A stretch of 43,244 bases of DNA from Butyriboletus loyo (taxonomy: Eukaryota; Basidiomycota; Agaricomycetes; Boletales; Boletaceae), in NCBI GenBank assembly GCA_038093515.1, contig JBBPSI010000208.1:1-43244 (forward strand). Reading direction: 5' to 3'. Each line of letters opens with the position of its first letter. Within the stretch, counting starts at the first letter, position 1. Positions 36,611 to 43,128 of this stretch are shown one piece after another. Below the pieces are notes generated by a model. That model was given only the letters and a program-made list of their open reading frames with translations, searched no databases and had not been told where the DNA came from. The translations under genes were made by a program, and so were the position numbers.

Positions 36611-36654
36611 GTTAGGAGGAAACAAAAAATCCGAAGGATTTTTTGTTGGATATG
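36611..36654 (-). repeat. 3'-terminal hairpin motif, copy A
   Basis: GTTAGGAGG then an 11-bp stem with GAA loop (36622-36632 with 36636-36646), then TTGGATATG. The apical pairs are TCC/GGA here but AGC/GCT in the other copies, so both sides of the stem changed together. On the element sense strand the motif closes with CCTCCTAAC. Confidence 0.8.
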
Positions 36655-36678
36655 AAGTTCGAAGTACTGAAGGTCTGC

Positions 36679-36750
36679 AAAAACAGATAACAGTGGGGCG
36701 CATCAGTAGCCTCACACCTGTTTCGTCATATGACTCATCAGATCTGTTTT
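36679..36750 (-). ncRNA. Hammerhead ribozyme, unit A
   Basis: Minus strand: stem I AAAACAGAT pairs with ATCTGTTTT (9 bp). Core CTGATGA, stem II GTC-ATAT-GAC and GAAA follow. Stem III is long and bulged (CAG..TG..GGC with GCC..CA.CTG). Cleavage is predicted after GTT at 36689. All core residues are intact. The distal stem III differs from unit B by paired changes. Confidence 0.92.
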
Positions 36751-36785
36751 GGTCGTCGAATCAGACGATTAGGCACGAACCTTGT

Positions 36786-36791
36786 TTTATA
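36786..36791 (-). promoter_or_regulatory. TATA box, unit A
   Basis: Minus-strand TATAAA is about 40 nt upstream of hammerhead stem I and conserved at the same place in unit B and in the 5' pLTR. Confidence 0.5.
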
Positions 36792-37111
36792 GGCGCAATC
36801 TTGGTCCGTGCGCGTTATCTTGCGATAAGCTGATAGCAAAAATAGAAAGAAGACACGTCACCGGGTGTCCGTCATAGCCGCGTTTCCCTAGCGACATTTA
36901 ATCTCCGTGTGACGTGGGAATGGTACCTTGATCGGGGACCTAGAATTTGATCGCCGCCGTGTGGCGTCTTCTTTTGCTTGACATAACCTAATCTCGTGAG
37001 AAATAAACCTTATCTCGTGAGAATCAAACCTTAATATGGACGGTAATGACCGTGGGACTTGGGCCTAGACCCGGAAGATCCCGTCGGAGTTCAAATCTAG
37101 ATAAGATCCCG

Positions 37112-37155
37112 GTTAGGAGGAAACAAAAAAAGCGAAGCTTTTTTTGTTGGATATG
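37112..37155 (-). repeat. 3'-terminal hairpin motif, copy B
   Basis: Perfect 11-bp stem 37123-37133 with 37137-37147 and a GAA loop, flanked by GTTAGGAGG and TTGGATATG. It is identical to the copy at 42102-42145. The position right after GATATG is the empty site of the group I intron found in that other copy. Confidence 0.85.
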
Positions 37156-37180
37156 AGGTATTGAAAACTGAGAGCTGTAG

Positions 37181-37255
37181 AAAAACAGATAACAGTGGGG
37201 TCTTTACTTAGGACCTCACACCTGTTTCGTCATATGACTCATCAGATCTGTTTTT
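37181..37255 (-). ncRNA. Hammerhead ribozyme, unit B
   Basis: Minus strand: perfect 10-bp stem I (AAAAACAGAT with ATCTGTTTTT), CTGATGA core (37245-37239), stem II GTC-ATAT-GAC, GAAA, and a bulged stem III closing with GGTC/GACC. Cleavage is predicted after GTT at 37191. It is the best preserved of the set and the reference for the deleted copy at 43 kb. Confidence 0.93.
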
Positions 37256-37287
37256 GGTCATCGAACGATCGATGGCACGAACCTTGC

Positions 37288-37293
37288 TTTATA
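37288..37293 (-). promoter_or_regulatory. TATA box, unit B
   Basis: Minus-strand TATAAA starts 38 nt upstream of hammerhead stem I, so transcription would start just ahead of the ribozyme. Conserved in three family 1 units. Confidence 0.55.
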
Positions 37294-37591
37294 GGCGCAA
37301 TCTTGGTCCGTGCGCGTTACCTTGCGATAAGCTGATAGCAAAAATAGAAAGAAGACACGTCACCGGATCTCCGTCTAGCCGCGTTTCCCTAGCGACTTTA
37401 ATCTCCGTGTGACGTGGGAGTGGTTCCTTGATCGGGGACCTGACTCAATTCAGTTTTAATTACCGCCGTGTGGCGTCTTCTTTTGCTTGACGTAACCTTA
37501 TCTCCTGAGAAATTGAACCTTATCTCGTGAGAAGCAAACCTTGTTTGGACGGAGATGACCGTGGGAATGGGGTCTAGACCCGGAGATTCCC

Positions 37592-37646
37592 GTCGGAGTT
37601 TAAACACAGATAAGATCCCGGTTAGATCCGATCTTTAAACTCCGAC
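37592..37646. repeat. 13-bp perfect inverted repeat at the unit B 5' end
   Basis: GTCGGAGTTTAAA (37592-37604) is inverted at 37634-37646, with the GGTTAG unit boundary inside the 29-nt loop. It may mark an inverted junction of the kind common in Penelope-like elements, or a foldback used in transcription. Confidence 0.5.
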
Positions 37647-37780
37647 CCACATGCCGGGGGGGCATCCTCGAAATCGGTATCTTGACCCCAATGCCGGGGG
37701 TACCGGCTATTAGGGTTAGTGTTATCGACCCCCCATGCCGGGGGTTCCGGCTATTAGGGTTAGAGGTTAGGGTTTAGGTT
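37645..37780 (+). repeat. GC-rich minisatellite with telomere-like units
   Basis: Three diverged tandem units of about 43 bp share GACCC..ATGCCGGGGG. The second and third also share CCGGCTATTAGGGTTAG. The third runs on into further TTAGGG-like units to 37780, and another GGTTAGGGTTA lies at 37842. The ATGCCGGGGG motif recurs at 36425 and 42411. It lies downstream of the reverse-transcriptase gene and may be old telomere mixed with element sequence. Confidence 0.6.
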
Positions 37781-38383
37781 ACTGTGTGCAGAGGCACTAT
37801 CAGCTACTGCGTATCGTGGCAGTTAACGTAGTAGAACTCACGGTTAGGGTTATGTTAGAGTTAGCTTAGGCTCCCTAACAACCGAGGTAAGTATGTCATG
37901 TAAGAGCGACATAGAGTCCTACTTACCGCAAGGTAAGCATGGGAAAGCAGCCAGTCCGGTCTTGCGTCGACAGCCAACGGCTGAGACAGTCTAAAACCAG
38001 TGGTTTCACAGAGGGACAAACGAGTCAGAAATACTAACGCCTAGCTCGGCGTAGACTCGCGGTAGACTTACTACAATGGTTGGTTGTAGTCTACGACTTC
38101 GCATTGTTTTCGTACAAGGCTTACTAGCGCATATCCTTTCGTCAACATCATATCCAACAAAAAATCCTTTTCAGGTTCTTTTGTTCCCGCCTAAGCAAGG
38201 ATTAAGGGCATCCGTCAAGTACCGGGGGTCACAGCGTGTTTCTGCGCAAAGACTAATAGCAGTCCTTGGTCGTAGTAAACCTGCCAACGACATAGTTTGT
38301 CTGGTGCAAGTGCTACATAAGTTTCAGACAGCGTGTTCGATCGACCTATTCGTACCGACCGTTAGCCGGGGGTCGTTGAGCAT
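37781..38383. other. Element 3' non-coding region with strong hairpins
   Basis: Between the reverse-transcriptase stop and the minisatellite there is no coding frame. It contains CTTACC-GCAA-GGTAAG (37920-37935), AGCC-AAC-GGCT (37972-37982) and a 7-bp stem ACTACAA/TTGTAGT at 38069-38090 within GTAGAC...GTCTAC. I could not match these to a known ribozyme core. Confidence 0.45.
38149..38195 (+). repeat. Inverted, diverged copy of the element 3' terminus
   Basis: The first 19 nt (CATATCCAACAAAAAATCC) are the exact reverse complement of 36636-36654 in unit A. The rest (TTCAGG..TTTTGTTCCCGCCTAA) is a decayed form of the other half. It points opposite to all other units, tail to tail with the reverse-transcriptase gene. 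Confidence 0.65.
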
Positions 38384-40699
38384 CTAGCGCAATCCTACAC
38401 GAAGTAGGACGTTCGCCATGTCTGTAGTGTCCGTGAAGACTGGGCTTGGAGAGCGACGATGCAAATTGCTCTCGCTGTCGCCACCTAAGTCGATCAGTCG
38501 TCCTGATCGATGGCGATGGAGATTTGTCATGTCTAGAACATCCGGGGGGGCGTCAAGCGAAGTAGGATTGGTTACTTCAGCCCCGACCTGCTCGTCCAGC
38601 TTTTCCAACACCGTGCGTTTCCAAAGACTTGCTAAGTCGTTGACATTGAGTGTCCGTTTTCGAGACACAATGACACGGCGGTCAAGAATACCGATTCTCC
38701 GAATATCCGGGACTACGACCTCGTTACCTTGGTCGTCGGGCAAGAAAATAGTCAACGCCGAAGCGTCGATGTCATCTCCGTAGCCGACCGGTATCGGCGG
38801 GAATTCGCGGTTGAATTCTCTACGCTCGGCTCTGTCGAGCCAAGTGCGCATGTATTCCATCATGGTGTTACCAAGTTCCCATGCGTGAAAGTAATTCCAA
38901 GCAGTATTGTAGTGTGACTTAAGGACCAAGACGTCTTGCGTCTCTCGTTCTTGTTCGCGTATGCTCAAGCGTTGTTCCCATCGCTTGGTATATTGTTCCT
39001 TACGCCAATACGCTACTAACGCCGGTGGATAACCACGTTTGACATACAGTGCAACCAGCGACTGTATGGCCTCCTGGTAGTGTTCGGGTGTACTACTCAA
39101 CGTGGCTAGGCGTGACATCTCACCATAGAACGTTCCTCGTTTGACGTCTAATGGGTGAGCACTTATCCATGGAATTCTTTCCTGGTGGGACCGTGCCTTC
39201 CTATAAGGCAAATGCTGGAGTTTGTTGTGTCCGTCGACGTACAACATCATGTCCAGGAAGGGTTGTGACTTACCGGCCCCCCAGGTTATTTCGCAGTCAT
39301 CGATTCGGACTGTGTCCGAAACAATACGTATAGCTTCGTGTTCACTCGAAGCGTAAACGATTGCCATACAATCGTCGATATATCTACCGTAAAAGGCGAT
39401 ATCGCGGTGTTGTTGGACTTTGTCCCTTCGTTCACAGAACCACCCATACAGGTTAGCGAGGTCTGGTGAATCTGCAACGCCCATAGCAAGGCCATTGAGT
39501 TGGACATAAGTTACACCGTCAAACTGCGTGACGAGCTCAGTATTCCCTACTTCGAGACAATGTTTAAATAGCTGTTGTTCCCTGACTTTATAGCTATCGT
39601 CATGATCGGGTACGTTCCAATAGTGTTCGAAATATAGATCGTACGTTCGATCTAGACACTTCCTAAGTGGAATATTAGGGTAGTACGCGACGACATCACC
39701 GGTAACAATGTATATTTCTCGATGGTGTGTAAGACTGAGCGAGCTCAATTTTATCGCCAGGTCTTTGGTACCATGTATGATGGTTGGCGCCGACATGATG
39801 ATCGGTTTGAGCATTTTAGAAGCGAACTTCGCGGCTGGATTCTGTATAGCCGAGTGACACGGAAGAATGGGACGGAACTTAACGGGTTCCTTATGGATCT
39901 TAGGGATGCCATAAAACCTCGGCACATGGTGTTCTTCACCTTGCTTAGTGACTTTACTTAGTAGGAATTCACTAACAGAGCCGTATTTCCAGTCGAAGTC
40001 TTCTGCTTCTTTAGACAACAAGCGCATTACTGTGCATTTACCGTCGAGAATGCTCTTAGCTTCTGCATTAGTCAAGCGTTGGTATTCGTTGACGTTGCTG
40101 ATACATTCAAGACTTTTACTTAGGATCCAGGTCCTCTCTGACACCGATATGCCAAGGTTCTTATCTGTAGGCGTGATAACGTAGTCGTTATCCAATAAGA
40201 ACTGTCGAATGAGATTAGGCCTTGGACCGAGAGGTTTAAAGGTGTCATCCACGGTGCCATCCGAAGGTATATGGGAGATAGTATCGTGTACATATTTCCG
40301 GCCCTTTCGAATAGCTAATTCGACGTAAAACGGTAATACGGGAGGTTTCTTTCTAGAAGGTTCCCTCACATCGTAGTCAGGATCGTAAGTGGTTCTGTCG
40401 TCTTCGAGCATAAACTTAACGCGCCAACGGAACCGACGAATGAAGTCGGACCATGCGTCTTGTATCAATGACGAGTTACGTGGTTGGTGAAACATATATT
40501 TCATACCAACGCTAAGTTGATGCTCGATCTCTACGGGAATAGAGACCCCTGGACCGACATGAATGTGATCTTTGAACCTGGCAGCCTCCACAATATTAGA
40601 GGGCGTGTTCTTAATCACCAGATCGATCGCAAGAGGTAGAGGAAGGGATAATATTTCGTCAGGAAGCGACGAAGGTACACCGTAAATAAAGGAACGCAT
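38384..40699 (-). CDS. Penelope-like reverse transcriptase, no endonuclease domain
   Basis: 771 aa, no visible intron. Motifs in order: TPTDKNLG (DK at 179-180) of the PLE N-terminal region, FYGIPKIHK (262-270) and FRPILPC, catalytic motif A GDVVAYYPNIP (D335), motif B QLNGLAMGVADSPDLANLYG (400-419), motif C YGRYIDDCMAIV (Asp 442 and 443), then a thumb. The 200-residue C-terminus ends RPS-type basic sequence and has no GIY-YIG or zinc finger, so integration must rely on a free 3' end. PLE reverse transcriptases are the sister group of telomerase. The frame stays open for at least 390 nt upstream of this ATG, through the end of ORF1, so the true N-terminus could be longer or reached by frameshift. 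All catalytic residues are intact. Confidence 0.93.
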   Translation of the reverse strand: MRSFIYGVPSSLPDEILSLPLPLAIDLVIKNTPSNIVEAARFKDHIHVGPGVSIPVEIEHQLSVGMKYMFHQPRNSSLIQDAWSDFIRRFRWRVKFMLEDDRTTYDPDYDVREPSRKKPPVLPFYVELAIRKGRKYVHDTISHIPSDGTVDDTFKPLGPRPNLIRQFLLDNDYVITPTDKNLGISVSERTWILSKSLECISNVNEYQRLTNAEAKSILDGKCTVMRLLSKEAEDFDWKYGSVSEFLLSKVTKQGEEHHVPRFYGIPKIHKEPVKFRPILPCHSAIQNPAAKFASKMLKPIIMSAPTIIHGTKDLAIKLSSLSLTHHREIYIVTGDVVAYYPNIPLRKCLDRTYDLYFEHYWNVPDHDDSYKVREQQLFKHCLEVGNTELVTQFDGVTYVQLNGLAMGVADSPDLANLYGWFCERRDKVQQHRDIAFYGRYIDDCMAIVYASSEHEAIRIVSDTVRIDDCEITWGAGKSQPFLDMMLYVDGHNKLQHLPYRKARSHQERIPWISAHPLDVKRGTFYGEMSRLATLSSTPEHYQEAIQSLVALYVKRGYPPALVAYWRKEQYTKRWEQRLSIREQERETQDVLVLKSHYNTAWNYFHAWELGNTMMEYMRTWLDRAERREFNREFPPIPVGYGDDIDASALTIFLPDDQGNEVVVPDIRRIGILDRRVIVSRKRTLNVNDLASLWKRTVLEKLDEQVGAEVTNPTSLDAPPDVLDMTNLHRHRSGRLIDLGGDSESNLHRRSPSPVFTDTTDMANVLLRVGLR

Positions 40700-40800
40700 A
40701 TTACAAGATATAAATTGTCCTTGTACTAATGTTGACGGTATAGTAGGTACCGAATTGTAAGTGCGACTCTTACAACTGTTTACGAAGACGTTTATAGGGC

Positions 40801-42060
40801 CTACTTGCCCTGTCGTTTTCCCTTTCCAGCTCTTTTCCCCGCTTGAGCAGCCGCCCGTATACCCCTTTGGGCTGCCCTCCGCTGCTTCTGAGCCGGAGGC
40901 GGTACGTATGGGAGGCCCGAAGGTTGTCCTCCACCTCGCGGAGCCGCTTGAGTCCGTTGACCTTGCGTATGTCCGCGACGATGAGCTGCCACAGGTAGTG
41001 AGGCGATGTTCCGAGAGCGTGGACGTTTGTTTCCCCGTGCGCCACGCACATTCGCGCCCACTGAAGACGGAGGTCCCCCGCGATGCTGCTGTCGCTTCTG
41101 GGTAAAATGAAGCTTTAGCATCGAGAAGTCGTTATATGGATGATAACGACTTACCTTTGAAGAACCCTCTTTAGAGCGGCCGGCTCGTCCCCCAAGAGCA
41201 GCGTGAACTGCTTGGTCAACGAGAGATTGGATGGATCTTGTGCCACCCACATCGGCGGGTAACCCACTAGAGTCCCCCATTGCCACATCGGCCTGGGTGT
41301 GTAAACGCCGTTTAGCTTGGAACTTAGAGTCCCTAGCGGCTACGATCGTGTCGATGATGGACATCACGCGATAGGCGTACATGACGATGTCGTCGAGGAG
41401 GGTCTTACCCATAGCCTCATACGACTCGTTCACCCGCCACTCAACGTTGACTACTTTCCCTGCTGCGTCTTTTACAACGCTGGGTAACTTCCTCTCGCGA
41501 GAAAGATACCCCGCCCTGTCAGTGACAAGGGGCGCAAGGATTTCGTACAGAGTCGTTGGTGACAACGCCCCCTCGAGGAACTTGATTTCATCCACTTTGC
41601 AGCGGATGATGTTATCAAGCTGCAGCTTGAGATGGGCTGCATGCGTTTCATTGAGCTTGGCACGTTGTGCCTTGCCCTCAGCGCTTTCCTCGAATGCAGA
41701 GGTAAATTGTACCTCCACACCCTTCTGTGAGAGGAAGGGGGGGATCGTCCCGGCTAATTGATAGCCCCGCCACTTCTCCAAAGTGGCGCGTGCAGTAGCG
41801 AGCTTTTGGGCTGTGCTACCAACCGCGATGAGCGGCTCACGGAGTACGAAGCGGTAATCCGCGGGTACCATAGCGATGACCTCGTCAACCGAGTTCGCAG
41901 CCTGCAACTGGGAGTGACGAGTGACGGAGGAGGGATCAACTGACTTAGCTGTTTCATCCAGCTCCATGGCTCCGAATGCGGCAGCCGCCTGGGACGTCAG
42001 CTGATACTCCGCCTGGTGGAATGGGGAGAGTGCGCGAAGAAGGGCGGCGTTGGACGACAT
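40801..42060 (-). CDS. Element ORF1, basic protein with one retained intron
   Basis: Unspliced frame 419 codons; removing 41154-41098 (GTAAGT donor, GCTAAAG branch-like site, CAG acceptor, 57 nt) leaves 400 aa in the same frame. The intron has no stop, so both forms could be translated. The first ~290 residues are helical with charged heptads (FEESAEGKAQRAKLNETHAA). The C-terminal 90 residues are Arg/Gly/Lys-rich and end AGKRAGKGKRQGK, like a nucleic-acid-binding tail. No homology is recognised; a gag-like RNA-packaging role is inference. The start lies 41 nt downstream of the 3' hairpin of the 5' pLTR. Retained introns are a known PLE trait. Confidence 0.75.
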   Translation of the reverse strand: MSSNAALLRALSPFHQAEYQLTSQAAAAFGAMELDETAKSVDPSSVTRHSQLQAANSVDEVIAMVPADYRFVLREPLIAVGSTAQKLATARATLEKWRGYQLAGTIPPFLSQKGVEVQFTSAFEESAEGKAQRAKLNETHAAHLKLQLDNIIRCKVDEIKFLEGALSPTTLYEILAPLVTDRAGYLSRERKLPSVVKDAAGKVVNVEWRVNESYEAMGKTLLDDIVMYAYRVMSIIDTIVAARDSKFQAKRRLHTQADVAMGDSSGLPADVGGTRSIQSLVDQAVHAALGGRAGRSKEGSSKVSRYHPYNDFSMLKLHFTQKRQQHRGGPPSSVGANVRGARGNKRPRSRNIASLPVAAHRRGHTQGQRTQAAPRGGGQPSGLPYVPPPAQKQRRAAQRGIRAAAQAGKRAGKGKRQGK

Positions 42061-42101
42061 CTTGTGGTGTACGTGTGGGAAGGGTGGAATACCGTAAAAA
42101 T

Positions 42102-42145
42102 GTTAGGAGGAAACAAAAAAAGCGAAGCTTTTTTTGTTGGATATG
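42102..42145 (-). repeat. 3'-terminal hairpin motif, copy C (5' pLTR)
   Basis: Identical in sequence to copy B, with the 11-bp GAA-loop stem at 42113-42123 and 42127-42137. It forms the boundary between the 5' pLTR and ORF1. The group I intron abuts it at 42146. Confidence 0.85.
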
Positions 42146-43051
42146 CTTGCGTCTCCCTTCATTACCTCCGTCTCTGAAAGAGCCGACAATACCATTTTAG
42201 GTCTGGTGGGGACCAGTCCGGTGTCCTTGCGGAACTGCCTTGTCGGTGGAGCTAACCTGGTAGGGATATCTACCGTATTTCCCGTTTGTCCTCATATTAC
42301 CCAAGCTGAATAGTCAGGGGTAGAGGCCAGCGACGGCTTTAACTCTCCACCATCAAAAACAGCCGGGGGTCAAGGGTGTCAGTGGGCGACATGCAAAGCA
42401 ATGCTTAGCCTACATGCCGGGGGGGCCACAAGGGCTTCCCTCTTTATACAGCGCTGAGGGTTCGGGGTGTAGACCAGGAGCTTCGCTTCTCCCATCAGAC
42501 GGTATGGTTACAACCTACACCTTTGCCCAAAGCCGTGACTTTCGCCACTAAAAAGACTATATCTTAAGAGGAGACCCTTTCACCGAAGCTACTAGAGATC
42601 TCCCCCCATCGCCGTCTAGTCGTTGAACGCGCTCCCTCTACCCGAAGGAGGTAGGGACTTCGCTGCTGATTACCCATTTCGCCATTACAGCGTATCCGTC
42701 GGATTATTACCATACCCGGCGTCGAACCGGTGCCTCAAGCCTACTTAGCGCTGTAGCAACAAAGTCCTCTCGGACAGTGCCCAGACCAGTTTCGGCGCCG
42801 ACCATTACTGATCGTAGGCGGTACCTAAGGCTTTAGGGCTTTCCAGAACAATTTGACGATGTTGCCGGGTCTGACATCGACTTGCACGAGGACTATCCCA
42901 CCAAACGGTGAGCTCGTACAAACCCCATTGATCACTCACCAGAATGTCCACCCAAGGTAGCGGCGCATGGTCCGGACTCTAAGTCGAAAAAGAGCGCAGC
43001 AGGAAACTGCAGGTCACTGTGCGCTTGCCCTGTGTATAGACGTGATCATCG
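42146..43051 (-). ncRNA. Group I intron (IC1-like) inside the 5' pLTR
   Basis: Minus strand, 906 nt, no coding frame. Core elements: P with CGTCAAATTG at 42858-42836, GGGTATGGTAATAATCCGACGG-type P5/P6 junction at 42717-42696, Q (GTAATCAGCAGCGAAGTCCC) at 42673-42654, R (GTTCAACGACTAGACGG) at 42628-42612 and S (AAGATATAGTC) at 42565-42555. P7 pairs GACTA with TAGTC. P4 pairs GTT-CTG with CAG-C-AGC, keeping the bulge of the Tetrahymena intron. P9 has a GAAA loop (42548-42535) and P2 is GGTGAG/CTCACC. Comparison with 37146-37165 fixes the ends: exon AATACCT | intron ...CGCAAG | CATATCC, i.e. U before and G at the end as group I requires. The likely guide sequence GGGTGG (42953-42948) pairs with the exon end TACCT. 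Confidence 0.9.
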
Positions 43052-43076
43052 AGGTATTGAAAACTGAGAGCTGTAG

Positions 43077-43119
43077 AAAAACAGATAACAGTGGGGTCTT
43101 TACTTAGGACCTCACACCT
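43077..43119 (-). pseudogene. Hammerhead ribozyme remnant lacking its core
   Basis: The 3' half of stem I (AAAAACAGAT on the plus strand), the cleavage triplet and most of stem III remain. The CTGATGA core, stem II, GAAA and the 5' strand of stem I are missing. Compared with unit B, 61 nt between two ACCT tetranucleotides (37220 and 37281) are lost, a microhomology deletion. It cannot self-cleave. Confidence 0.88.
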
Positions 43120-43122
43120 TGC

Positions 43123-43128
43123 TTTATA
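43123..43128 (-). promoter_or_regulatory. TATA box, 5' pLTR
   Basis: TATAAA is retained beside the deletion. Because 61 nt are gone, a start about 30 nt downstream would now fall inside the hammerhead remnant, and the group I intron would lie in the 5' UTR of the ORF1 transcript. Confidence 0.5.

Larger units (their letters stand above)
36606..37116 (-). mobile_element. Penelope-like pLTR unit A (family 1)
   Basis: A 511-bp unit bounded by GTTAGG at both ends. On the minus strand it runs from CTAACCGGGATCTTATCT through a TATA box and hammerhead to the terminal hairpin and CCTAAC. It aligns with unit B along its whole length with many substitutions and small indels, so the two are separate insertions, not a recent duplication. 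It joins unit B through one shared GGTTAG. It has no open reading frame of note. Confidence 0.8.
37111..37625 (-). mobile_element. Penelope-like pLTR unit B (family 1)
   Basis: A 515-bp unit with the same order as unit A: CTAACCGGGATCTTATCT, TATA box, hammerhead, GAA-loop hairpin, CCTAAC. The segment 37156-37390 is almost identical to 43052-43240, the upstream pLTR of the coding element. It therefore probably is the 3' pLTR partner of that element or a close sister copy. It is tandem with unit A, as is common for Penelope-like elements. Confidence 0.82.

Noticed and set aside
38384..40699. Group II intron maturase, LINE or telomerase reverse transcriptase
   Set aside because: The PKIHK, motif A (AYYPNIP) and YIDD context with hammerheads and pLTRs fit Penelope-like enzymes; no maturase X domain, endonuclease or telomerase T motif seen.
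40770..41051. 93-codon minus frame overlapping the ORF1 C-terminus
   Set aside because: It looks protein-like but cannot be reached from the ORF1 intron in phase, and no start context or homologue supports it.
42146..43051. Fragment of rDNA carrying its own intron
   Set aside because: Sequence on both sides is pLTR, continuous with the empty sites at 37155 and 36654; no rRNA-like sequence flanks it.
42146..43051. Homing-endonuclease gene within the group I intron
   Set aside because: No open frame of useful length and no LAGLIDADG, His-Cys or GIY-YIG motif on either strand.
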